Of a stretch of 64,000 bases of DNA, positions 54,581 through 62,931 are shown piece after piece (the stretch's first letter is position 1; every line of letters starts with the position of its first letter). Made by a program: the position numbers and the translations under genes. Location: NCBI GenBank assembly GCA_016125275.1, contig WGMB01000002.1:86490-150489 (forward strand), written 5' to 3'. Source of the stretch: Acidobacteriota bacterium (GTDB lineage Bacteria; Acidobacteriota; Terriglobia; Bryobacterales; UBA6623). Under the pieces are notes generated by a model that was given only the letters and a program-made list of their open reading frames with translations, ran no database searches and was not told the origin of the DNA.

Positions 54581-54626
54581 CCGCAGCCGGCAGGGGTCTC
54601 CGGCCGCCCCTGCTATTCTCAAAGCA

Positions 54627-55439
54627 ATGGGCCTCTGGAATGGCGTCCGTCGACGGGCGTGGAGTTTGGCGCTGTTGGCCGTCGCCGGCGCCGGCCTGGT
54701 CTGGGCCCAACGCACCTACCGCGGCATCGAGCTGCCCCCGGACTTCGACATTCCCGAACCCGAAGATGGCGCCAAACCCGCCGAGTTCGTCTTCGCCCGC
54801 CTCGTCTACTCCGATCTCTACGCCGGACAGGAGCTTTCGGAGCGCCCCTGGCACATCGACTCGCCGGCCGCCGAACGCCACTTCCTGCAGGGCCTGCGCC
54901 GCCTGTCGAACATCGACGCCCGCTCCAAGGAGCAGTACGTCAGCCCGGCCGACGAGGACTTCTTCGACTACCCCTGGCTCTACGCCGTCGAGCCGGGCCA
55001 CTGGGACCTGACGGCCGAAGAGGTCGAGAAACTGCGCGAATACCTGCTGCGCGGCGGCATGCTGGTGCTCGACGACTTTCACGGCACGGTCGAGTGGGAA
55101 AACTTCCTGCGCGGCATGCGCCAAATCTTCCCCGAGCGCCCGGTGGTCGAAGTGCCGCCCGACGACGAAGTCTTCCACGTGCTCTACGACGTGGAAGCCC
55201 GCGAGCAGATCCCCGGCGTGCAGATGCTCTACACCGGCCAAACCTGGGAGCAGGATGGCAAAGACCCGCACTGGCGCGGCGTCTACGACGACGACGGCCG
55301 CCTGATGGTGCTGATCAACTGGAACATGGACCTAGGCGACGCCTGGGAGCACGCCGACTGGCCCGAATACCCCGAGCGCTACACGGCGATGGCCTACCGC
55401 ATGGCCATCAACTACGTCATCTACGCGATGACCCACTAG
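54627..55439 (+). CDS. DUF4159 family exported protein
   Basis: A 270-aa protein with a signal peptide or N-terminal anchor (about 9-27). The rest matches the DUF4159 family: FVFARLVYSD, HWDLTAEEVEKLREYLLRGG, LVLDDFHGTVEW and the C-terminal MAYRMAINYVIYAMTH. The DUF4159 fold is related to class I glutamine amidotransferase-like beta-galactosidase trimerisation domains; no catalytic function is established. It often sits with MoxR/vWA gene clusters, but none are seen here. Confidence 0.88.
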   Translation: MGLWNGVRRRAWSLALLAVAGAGLVWAQRTYRGIELPPDFDIPEPEDGAKPAEFVFARLVYSDLYAGQELSERPWHIDSPAAERHFLQGLRRLSNIDARSKEQYVSPADEDFFDYPWLYAVEPGHWDLTAEEVEKLREYLLRGGMLVLDDFHGTVEWENFLRGMRQIFPERPVVEVPPDDEVFHVLYDVEAREQIPGVQMLYTGQTWEQDGKDPHWRGVYDDDGRLMVLINWNMDLGDAWEHADWPEYPERYTAMAYRMAINYVIYAMTH

Positions 55440-55513
55440 CAACTCCCCCAGCCGCGCCAGGCATTCCTGCCCGGCCTCCGTCCCTGGCGCCGCCTACTCA
55501 CCATTTGCGGCCT

Positions 55514-55563
55514 CGTAGCGCACGCCTCCGGCGTGCCGCGGAGGCCGTCCCGGCCTCCGTCCC
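55514..55563. repeat. Two-hairpin interspersed repeat, copy 1
   Basis: A 50-bp unit starting CGTAGCG. It contains two adjacent hairpins: GCACGCC/GGCGTGC with loop TCC (55520-55536), and CGGAGGCC/GGCCTCCG with loop GTCCC (55539-55559). Copy 2 is 49 of 50 identical, 103 bp downstream. A diverged, covarying copy is at 62856. Confidence 0.8.
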
Positions 55564-55616
55564 AATCCCGAAACACCCAGGCTTCAGCCCACGACCTCCA
55601 GCACGACAGCTCAATC

Positions 55617-55666
55617 CGTAGCGCACGCCTCCGGCGTGCCGCGGAGGCCGTCCCAGCCTCCGTCCC
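55617..55666. repeat. Two-hairpin interspersed repeat, copy 2
   Basis: Same 50-bp unit as at 55514, with one difference (CCAGCCTCC for CCGGCCTCC), which creates one mismatch in the second stem. Both copies lie in the 254-bp gap between the DUF4159 gene and the convergent Solibacter-type protein gene, so they may act as transcription-end or mRNA-stabilising structures. Confidence 0.8.
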
Positions 55667-55693
55667 CGGCCAACGTGCCCCGGCCCGCCATCC

Positions 55694-56632
55694 TCACAAC
55701 GCCCCCTCGACACAAATCGGCGCCCCATCGGACGACAGCCCGCCACTCGTCTCGACGCTCACATCAATCGTCAAATTCGACACCACCCCCGTCTCCAGCG
55801 AGCAGGCCGGCGCCGGCGGAATCTCCTCCGGGATCCGAACGTTGATCTGGTACAGCCCAAGCTGGCCCGGCGTCAAACCGGCAAACAACGGAGCCGAGCC
55901 GCCATAGGCCGGCGACGGCAGCGCGTTCGCCCGAAAATCAAACGCCGTCTCGACGCCCGCGTTCACCGCACCCGGCGCCGTGGCCGGCGTCGCTTCGCCG
56001 GTCGCCACGTCCAACGTGGTCGTCCCCAACCCGTAGGCGTAGATCACCACTGTCTCCCCGGCCTGGGCCGGCGCATCCGCGGTCACCGGCGCACCGTCCG
56101 CGTGCGCCACGATGCCGCCGCAAGCGGCCCCGCTACGCTCCGGAAGGTCATCGCACCAGTTGAGGATGTGCAATTGGGTCGACACCGGCAGCACGCGAAA
56201 CGCCCGGCTCCGCAGGCCGTTCTCGATTAGAGTCAGCTCCGTGGCCGAGGCCTCCGGCGGCGATTGCAGCTCAAAGGGAATCTGGACTGTCAAAGCCGTA
56301 ATCAGGCAGTCCGCCGAGTCTCCGTCTCCGCTGCAGACCGAAATCTGCCGCAACGAAAGCAGCGGCACGGGCAGCGCCGGCCGCCCCGGCTGCGCCAACT
56401 CCAGCGAGAGGCCGGCCAACGATGTCGGGGCCGGCAAAGTCTCCGCCTGAGCCCCTCCCTCCGGCAGAACCGTTTGCAGTCCGGTCACGAACAGCGTCGT
56501 GATCTGCCCGGGCGCGACGCCCCAGATCGCGGGACTGGAATAGCCGGAACCGCTCAGCGTGGGGCCTTGTCCAAACAACGAACCGACGCCGACCGGCCAA
56601 AACAGTACAACATTTCGCAAAAACAATCGCAT
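55694..56632 (-). CDS. Secreted protein with Solibacter-type C-terminal domain (TIGR03437-like)
   Basis: A 312-aa secreted protein with a signal peptide (about 1-22). The C-terminal part (about 190-275) has the pattern of the Solibacter uncharacterised domain: AQAGETVVIYAYGLGTTT, then GLTPGQLGLYQINVRIPEEI. This domain is a strong taxonomic marker for Bryobacterales/Solibacter-like acidobacteria. Four cysteines in the middle (CSGDGDSADC, WCDDLPERSGAAC) may form disulfides. Function unknown; often found at the end of large adhesin-like proteins, here it makes up most of a short protein. Confidence 0.85.
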   Translation of the reverse strand: MRLFLRNVVLFWPVGVGSLFGQGPTLSGSGYSSPAIWGVAPGQITTLFVTGLQTVLPEGGAQAETLPAPTSLAGLSLELAQPGRPALPVPLLSLRQISVCSGDGDSADCLITALTVQIPFELQSPPEASATELTLIENGLRSRAFRVLPVSTQLHILNWCDDLPERSGAACGGIVAHADGAPVTADAPAQAGETVVIYAYGLGTTTLDVATGEATPATAPGAVNAGVETAFDFRANALPSPAYGGSAPLFAGLTPGQLGLYQINVRIPEEIPPAPACSLETGVVSNLTIDVSVETSGGLSSDGAPICVEGAL

Positions 56633-56799
56633 CGAATTCCTCCTGATTCAGCGACGAGCAGGGCGCTCATCGCCTGAAACAGACGTCACCCTAGCTCATT
56701 TGGACGAAATGCTCCGCGATTTCCCCAGCCCGTTGGTGCGTCAGGTCACCATTCCCCCTCCCCCGCCCCACTTGCCCCAACGCCCGCCTTCGCGTACAG

Positions 56800-56813
56800 T
56801 GTAAGCGCTTACC
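56800..56813. promoter_or_regulatory. LacI-family operator-like palindrome at the GH43 start
   Basis: TGTAAGCGCTTACC contains the perfect 12-bp palindrome GTAAGCGCTTAC (56801-56812) with the central CG typical of LacI/GalR-family and cre operators. It ends 1 bp before the ATG of the glycosidase gene, so repressor binding should block transcription or early elongation. There is no Shine-Dalgarno between it and the ATG. No LacI-family gene is in the window. Confidence 0.7.
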
Positions 56814-57938
56814 ATGACGTACCGTCCCCTCGCCCTCGCCCTCGCCCTGCTGCTCGCCGTCCCCGCCCTCAGCCAGCCCAAGCCCCGCCCCGTCGACGCG
56901 CCCGCGGCCATCCGCGCCGGCCTCGAAAGCCATGACAAAGCCCTCTACGTCAAAGCCGGCTGGATTCGAGACCCCTACATCCTGCTCGCCCCCGACGGCT
57001 TCTACTACCTCACCGGCACCACGCCTCTGCCCAACGATCCGCGCGAGCAGTCCGACCCCTACAACGTCGGGCTCCGCGACGAGAGCATCGTCGGCTGGAA
57101 GATGCAGGCTTGGCGCAGCCGCGATCTGATCGACTGGGACAGCCTCGGCACGCCGTTCTCTCTGCTCGACGGCGTCTGGAACCAGCTCCGGCCCGAAGCC
57201 TTCGCCCAAACTCCGCCGAAAGATTGGCGCTTGTGGGCGCCCGAGCTGCACTTCTTCGACGGCCGCTGGGCGCTGGTCCACACCAGCCCCCGGCCGGTGC
57301 GCGGCGCCAACCTGTCGCTCACCCAAGGCGCCAAGCTCGAGGGTCCTTGGGAGAACCCTTTGGGCGAGAAGATCGGCGTGCGCCACGACCCATCTCTGTT
57401 CCGCGACGACGACGGGACCATCTGGCTCGTCTACGGCAACACTCAGATCGTCCCGCTGAAAGCCGATTTCTCCGACCTGGCCGGCGACCCGGTCGTGGTC
57501 GAGCCGGCCAACCGCAAGATCGGCCACGAGGGCTGCCTGCTGCGCAAGATCGGCGGCAAGTACGTGCTGTTCGGAACCGCCTGGTCCACCGACAAGGGCC
57601 GCAAGGGTTCCTACAACCTCTACTACTGCACCGCCGACAAGGTCACCGGCCCCTACGGCGAGCGTCGCTTTGCCGGACGCTTCCTCGGGCACGGCACGCC
57701 TTTCCAGGACAAGCAGGGCCGCTGGTGGTCCACTGCCTTCTTCAACGCCAACGTGCCGCCGCTGTCGCGCGAAGCCGCCCGCGGCGCGGACCTCAGCGCC
57801 GACGCCCAAACCATCAACGAGCAGGGCCTCACCCTCGTGCCGCTCGACGTGCAGATCCTGCCCGACGGAGACGTCCGCATCCACGCCAAGGACCCCGACT
57901 ACGCCTCGCCCGGCCCCGACGAGGTTCAGCAGTTCTAG
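56814..57938 (+). CDS. GH43-like five-bladed propeller glycosidase
   Basis: A 374-aa secreted protein with a signal peptide (about 1-21). It has the glycoside hydrolase 43/62-clan propeller pattern with candidate catalytic residues Asp53 (IRDPYILLAPDG, base), Asp192 (RHDPSLFRDDDG, pKa modulator) and Glu239 (GHEGCLLRKIGG, acid). Substrates in this clan include arabinans, xylans and galactans; this one is not assignable. The start next to a LacI-type operator suggests sugar-controlled expression and perhaps a leaderless transcript. It overlaps the DUF1801 gene by 4 bp tail-to-tail. Confidence 0.87.
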   Translation: MTYRPLALALALLLAVPALSQPKPRPVDAPAAIRAGLESHDKALYVKAGWIRDPYILLAPDGFYYLTGTTPLPNDPREQSDPYNVGLRDESIVGWKMQAWRSRDLIDWDSLGTPFSLLDGVWNQLRPEAFAQTPPKDWRLWAPELHFFDGRWALVHTSPRPVRGANLSLTQGAKLEGPWENPLGEKIGVRHDPSLFRDDDGTIWLVYGNTQIVPLKADFSDLAGDPVVVEPANRKIGHEGCLLRKIGGKYVLFGTAWSTDKGRKGSYNLYYCTADKVTGPYGERRFAGRFLGHGTPFQDKQGRWWSTAFFNANVPPLSREAARGADLSADAQTINEQGLTLVPLDVQILPDGDVRIHAKDPDYASPGPDEVQQF

Positions 57939-58309
57939 CGGGCCTTCTTGCCTGCCGCCGCTTCCTGCGCCCGCGCCCGCGCGATCCGCTCGATCAGCGC
58001 TTCGGGAACCGGCTCGCTGAGCGGAAACCGAATCGTCCCCTTCTCGACCTCATGCGGCGTCGACTCGCCCGCGAGCGCTTCGAGCACCGCAGTCCCCACC
58101 GGATACAGCGAATAGTGCTTCTTCCAGCCGGCCATGTAGAGCGTCGCGCGGCCGTTCAGCTTGAAGACGGGGATCTGGTAGGAGATTCCTTCCACTGCCT
58201 CGGGCAGAGCCCGCCGGACCGCGCCGCGAACGCTCTCCAGGGCGGCCCGCGCCGCCTCCGGCTGAGCCGCCAAATACTCCTCCACGGACTGATAGTCGGT
58301 CTTCGCCAT
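57935..58309 (-). CDS. DUF1801/YdhG-like protein
   Basis: A 124-aa cytoplasmic protein of the DUF1801 family (frataxin-like fold, sometimes called YdhG/iron-chaperone-like). Typical features are YLAAQPEAARAALESVRGAV, GISYQIPVFKLNG and KKHYSLYPVG, and the basic C-terminal tail. The iron-chaperone label comes from weak structural similarity and is not firm. A GGAGG Shine-Dalgarno is just upstream of the ATG at 58309. Confidence 0.9.
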   Translation of the reverse strand: MAKTDYQSVEEYLAAQPEAARAALESVRGAVRRALPEAVEGISYQIPVFKLNGRATLYMAGWKKHYSLYPVGTAVLEALAGESTPHEVEKGTIRFPLSEPVPEALIERIARARAQEAAAGKKAR

Positions 58310-58407
58310 CGAGCCTCCTTCGCGCGGGTGGTCCAGCAGCCAGTCTAGCCGTCCCGGTAGCGGTCCCGTAACCCTTGTCTGCTAACCTTGCTGCGGTTGA
58401 ACCGACC

Positions 58408-60012
58408 GTGCCCCGCCGCTACCTCTCTCACCTCCTGACCGTCATCGCGGTCGCTCTGCTCACCGGCCTCGCCGTCACCAAACCCGCCGCCGCTCCCGGC
58501 CGCTGGATGGCCGGCGACTTCCACCAGCACAGCACCTTCACCGACGGCGCCTTTCCCACCGACCAGGTCCTCATCAAGGGCTTCGAGTACGGCCTCGGCT
58601 GGGCCGCCAACTCCGAGCACGGCGGCTCCGGCTATCGCGACGGGCAGGACCGCGCCTGGAGCGACCCCAAGGCCTACCCCCAAAACCCTATCAAGGGCGA
58701 CAAGAAGCTCATCGAGCGCAAGGTCAAGCAGGGCGGCGAAGAGAAGACGGTCAGCCTACAGGTGATGTGGCGCTGGCAGTCGCTGAGCGAATACGCCTGG
58801 AACATCATCCAGCGGGTGCGCCGCGACAAGCCCGACAACCTGGCCGCCACCGGCCTGGAGTGGAGCGTCCCCAGCCACGAGCACTGCAGCGTGGGCGTCG
58901 TCGCTCAGGACGCCACGCCCATCGCCGAGTTCGAGTACCGCTTCGATCGCGGCGACGAGGACTCCTCCGGCGGCCCCGACGGCCGCTGGACCGGCAAGTC
59001 CTTTGAGAATGACCACGCCAAGGCCGTCGCCGGCGTCGCCTGGATGCAGCGCAATCACCCCGACTCCGGCTGGGTCGTCTTCGCGCACCCCGAGCGGGCC
59101 TCCGCCTACACCGTGGCCGACTTCCGCGACTTCCACGACGCCGGCCCCACCGTCGTATTCGGCTTCGAAGGCCTGCCCGGCCACCAGCGCAGCGCTGACC
59201 GCGGCGGCTACAAGGAGCGCGCCGTCGGCCAAGGCACGTACGGCGGCGCCGGCTTCTACATCGCCGAGGTCGGCGGCCTGTGGGACGCCCTGCTCGGCGA
59301 AGGCCGCCACTGGTGGACCTTCGTCAGCAGTGACTTTCACTCCCTCAACGGCGATTTCTGGCCCGGCCAATACGCCAAGACCTGGACCTGGGTGCAAGAC
59401 GGCGACGGCGACGGCCGCTACACCTTGGCCGACATTCCCGGCGGCCTCCGCTCCGGCAACACCTTCTGCGTCCACGGCGACCTCATCGACCGCCTCGACT
59501 TCCGCGTCGAAGGCCAGAAGAGGCACGCCACCATGGGCGGCACGCTCGAGGCCAAGAAGGGCAAGCCGGTCGAGGTGAAGATCCGCTTCCGGTCGCCCGC
59601 GACCAGCGCCGCCGGCGAAGCCCCGCAGGTCCGCGCCGTGCAGTTGATCTCCGGCGAGGTCGGCGACCGCGCCCCCAAGTTCCTGCCCGACGGCAAGACC
59701 CCCAACCCGGCCTACGCCGACGACCGCAACCCAACCGCCAAGGTCGTGGCCCTCTATCAGGGCAAGGACCTGAAGAAGGCCGCCGACGGCTGGTACGAGA
59801 CCCCGACCTTCAAGCTGCGCAAGCTCGACCGCGACCTCTACTTCCGCATCCGCGGCACGAACCTCGCGCCCGGCACCGCCAACGAGACCGATGCCCGCGG
59901 CAATCCCCTTCCCGACTCCCTCATGCCGGCCGAAGCGGAGAGCGAGCGCACGGCCAACGCCCTGCGCGACCTGTGGTTCTACTCGAACCCCGTGTTCGTC
60001 ACCGCGAACTGA
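58408..60012 (+). CDS. Secreted PHP-domain phosphoesterase-like protein
   Basis: A 534-aa exported protein. The signal peptide is MPRRYLSHLLTVIAVALLTG, so I prefer the GTG at 58408; a TTG at 58375 in the same frame is an alternative. A PHP metal-binding domain begins at GDFHQHSTFTDG (about residues 36-47), with ANSEHGGSGY, EWSVPSHEHCSVG, FAHPERAS and SSDFHSLNG motifs giving the remaining His/Asp ligands. The C-terminal 150 residues are beta-rich. It is a distant relative of the DUF3604-like protein at 47555-49534. Substrate unknown. Confidence 0.85.
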   Translation: MPRRYLSHLLTVIAVALLTGLAVTKPAAAPGRWMAGDFHQHSTFTDGAFPTDQVLIKGFEYGLGWAANSEHGGSGYRDGQDRAWSDPKAYPQNPIKGDKKLIERKVKQGGEEKTVSLQVMWRWQSLSEYAWNIIQRVRRDKPDNLAATGLEWSVPSHEHCSVGVVAQDATPIAEFEYRFDRGDEDSSGGPDGRWTGKSFENDHAKAVAGVAWMQRNHPDSGWVVFAHPERASAYTVADFRDFHDAGPTVVFGFEGLPGHQRSADRGGYKERAVGQGTYGGAGFYIAEVGGLWDALLGEGRHWWTFVSSDFHSLNGDFWPGQYAKTWTWVQDGDGDGRYTLADIPGGLRSGNTFCVHGDLIDRLDFRVEGQKRHATMGGTLEAKKGKPVEVKIRFRSPATSAAGEAPQVRAVQLISGEVGDRAPKFLPDGKTPNPAYADDRNPTAKVVALYQGKDLKKAADGWYETPTFKLRKLDRDLYFRIRGTNLAPGTANETDARGNPLPDSLMPAEAESERTANALRDLWFYSNPVFVTAN

Positions 60013-60055
60013 CGGCGTTCGCGCGAACGCCGAGGCGTAGCATGAGAGGCGCAGC

Positions 60056-60712
60056 ATGGACCTCTACGCCGAAAAAGCCGGGGCCTTGCCCCAGAAGCTC
60101 ACGGTCATCGGGATCGAGCTGGCGCTAATCCTGGTCTCCGCTTGGATGCTGTTCGGCGGGCCCGCGGACGAGGCGATCCCGGCGCGGCGATGGGTCCTGT
60201 TCGCCTTCTCCGCCGTCATCTTCGTGCGCATGAGCTTCACCATGCTGTACCTGATGAAGCGCCGGATGCCCTGGAGCGAGGCCGCAACCATCCCCTTCGC
60301 CTTCGCACTCTACTACGTCGGCTTCGCCGTCCTCATCCTGCCGCACGCCGACCCGCTCGGACCGGCGGACGATCTCGCCATCGCGCTCTTTGCTTTGGGC
60401 TGCTTTCTCAACACGGGGTCCGAGCTCCAACGGCATGGGTTCAAGGCCCGGCCGGAGAACGCGGGCAAGCTCTACACCGAGGGACTCTTCGCCTGGTCGA
60501 TGCACATCAACTTCTTCGGCGACATCCTGTGGGTCGCCGCCTACGCCGTCGTCGCGCACTCGATCTGGGCCGCCGCGATCCCCTTGGTCACGCTGTCGTT
60601 CTTCGTCTTCTACAACATCCCGCTGCTCGACAAGCATCTGGCCGAGCACTACGGCGCCCAGTTCGACGCCTACGCCGCCCGCACTAAGCGGCTGATTCCC
60701 TTCGTCTGGTAG
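60056..60712 (+). CDS. DUF1295/isoprenylcysteine-methyltransferase-like membrane protein
   Basis: A 218-aa polytopic protein with about six hydrophobic helices and the C-terminal signature of the DUF1295/steroid 5-alpha-reductase-like family: GLFAWSMHINFFGDILWVAA, then NIPLLDKHLAEHYGAQFDAY and the final TKRLIPFVW. The family includes methyltransferases and reductases acting on lipids; the activity here is unknown. The ATG at 60056 follows the PHP gene by 43 bp, so co-transcription is possible. Confidence 0.85.
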   Translation: MDLYAEKAGALPQKLTVIGIELALILVSAWMLFGGPADEAIPARRWVLFAFSAVIFVRMSFTMLYLMKRRMPWSEAATIPFAFALYYVGFAVLILPHADPLGPADDLAIALFALGCFLNTGSELQRHGFKARPENAGKLYTEGLFAWSMHINFFGDILWVAAYAVVAHSIWAAAIPLVTLSFFVFYNIPLLDKHLAEHYGAQFDAYAARTKRLIPFVW

Positions 60713-60785
60713 GGCCGCGCGGACCGGCCGACGCAGAGATCCGATCGCAAGGCGGCTTCACCGGCCGATGCTATACTCCGGCCAG

Positions 60786-60980
60786 ATGGCGTTCGAAATT
60801 CGCTTCGAATGGGATCCCGACGAGAACGTCTGGGTCAGCCATGTCCCGTCGCTGAACGGGCTGTCCACCTTTGGCGCCACCTACGCCGAGGCCGTCGCCA
60901 TGACTCGGGAAGCCGTTCTCGGCTACCTCGAAGCCGCGGCGGACGCAGGCATCGAAGCAATCCTTCCCGACTCCATCTGA
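60786..60980 (+). CDS. HicB-like protein without HicA
   Basis: A 64-aa protein with the partial RNase-H-like fold of HicB antitoxins: FEIRFEWDPDENVWVSHVPS, then GLSTFGATYAEAVAMTREAV. It lacks the C-terminal DNA-binding part of full HicB, and no HicA toxin gene is adjacent. The ATG at 60786 is favoured over one six codons upstream because the upstream ATG overlaps a TATACT -10-like box (60772-60777), which would give a nearly leaderless transcript. Confidence 0.75.
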   Translation: MAFEIRFEWDPDENVWVSHVPSLNGLSTFGATYAEAVAMTREAVLGYLEAAADAGIEAILPDSI

Positions 60981-61028
60981 GGAGCGGCCGAGGCGGGCGG
61001 AACCGTTGAACCGGCCGCCCGGAACCCC

Positions 61029-61074
61029 AAAAAAGGAGATCCTCGGCCAACCAACTGGTCGGTCGAGGATCTCC
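61029..61074 (-). terminator. Strong intrinsic terminator of ilvD
   Basis: On the minus strand a perfect 11-bp stem GGAGATCCTCG/CGAGGATCTCC (61035-61045 / 61064-61074), with an inner imperfect 6-bp stem (CCAACC/GGTCGG, one mismatch) and a 4-nt loop, is followed immediately by six T residues (61034-61029). It begins 18 bp after the ilvD stop. This is the clearest rho-independent terminator in the window. Confidence 0.92.
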
Positions 61075-61091
61075 AAGAGCGGCTCGAGCTC

Positions 61092-62774
<1,683 letters not shown>

Positions 62775-62787
62775 GGTTGGAAATCAG

Positions 62788-62813
62788 CTCCTCGAGGAGA
62801 ACCGTTTATTGTA
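62788..62813 (-). promoter_or_regulatory. ilvD -10 box and 5'-UTR palindrome
   Basis: A minus-strand TACAAT (62813-62808) matches the sigma-70 -10 box at 5 of 6 positions; no matching -35 is obvious. A perfect 12-bp palindrome CTCCTCGAGGAG (62788-62799) lies in the predicted leader and includes the Shine-Dalgarno-like GGAG, so it could modulate translation or bind a regulator. Confidence 0.5.
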
Positions 62814-62855
62814 CCGTGGGCCGGCCCCTCGAATCCCCAAACCGGCCGCTCGCCT

Positions 62856-62905
62856 CGTAGCGCGCGCGTCCACGCGAGCCGCGCAGGCCGTCCCGGCCTG
62901 CGATG
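62856..62905. repeat. Two-hairpin interspersed repeat, diverged copy 3
   Basis: Starts CGTAGCGC like copies 1 and 2. The second hairpin is CGCAGGCC/GGCCTGCG around the same GTCCC loop; relative to copy 1, one G-C pair has become C-G on both sides, a compensated change. The first hairpin is also altered but still pairs (CGCG-TCCA-CGCG). It lies between ilvD and the lactate permease gene. Confidence 0.7.
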
Positions 62906-62931
62906 ACCGGCCGCCAAGCCGAGTCCCGGCG

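Noticed and set aside
60981..61028. A HicA toxin next to the HicB-like gene
   Set aside because: The space to the ilvD terminator is too short and no frame resembles HicA.
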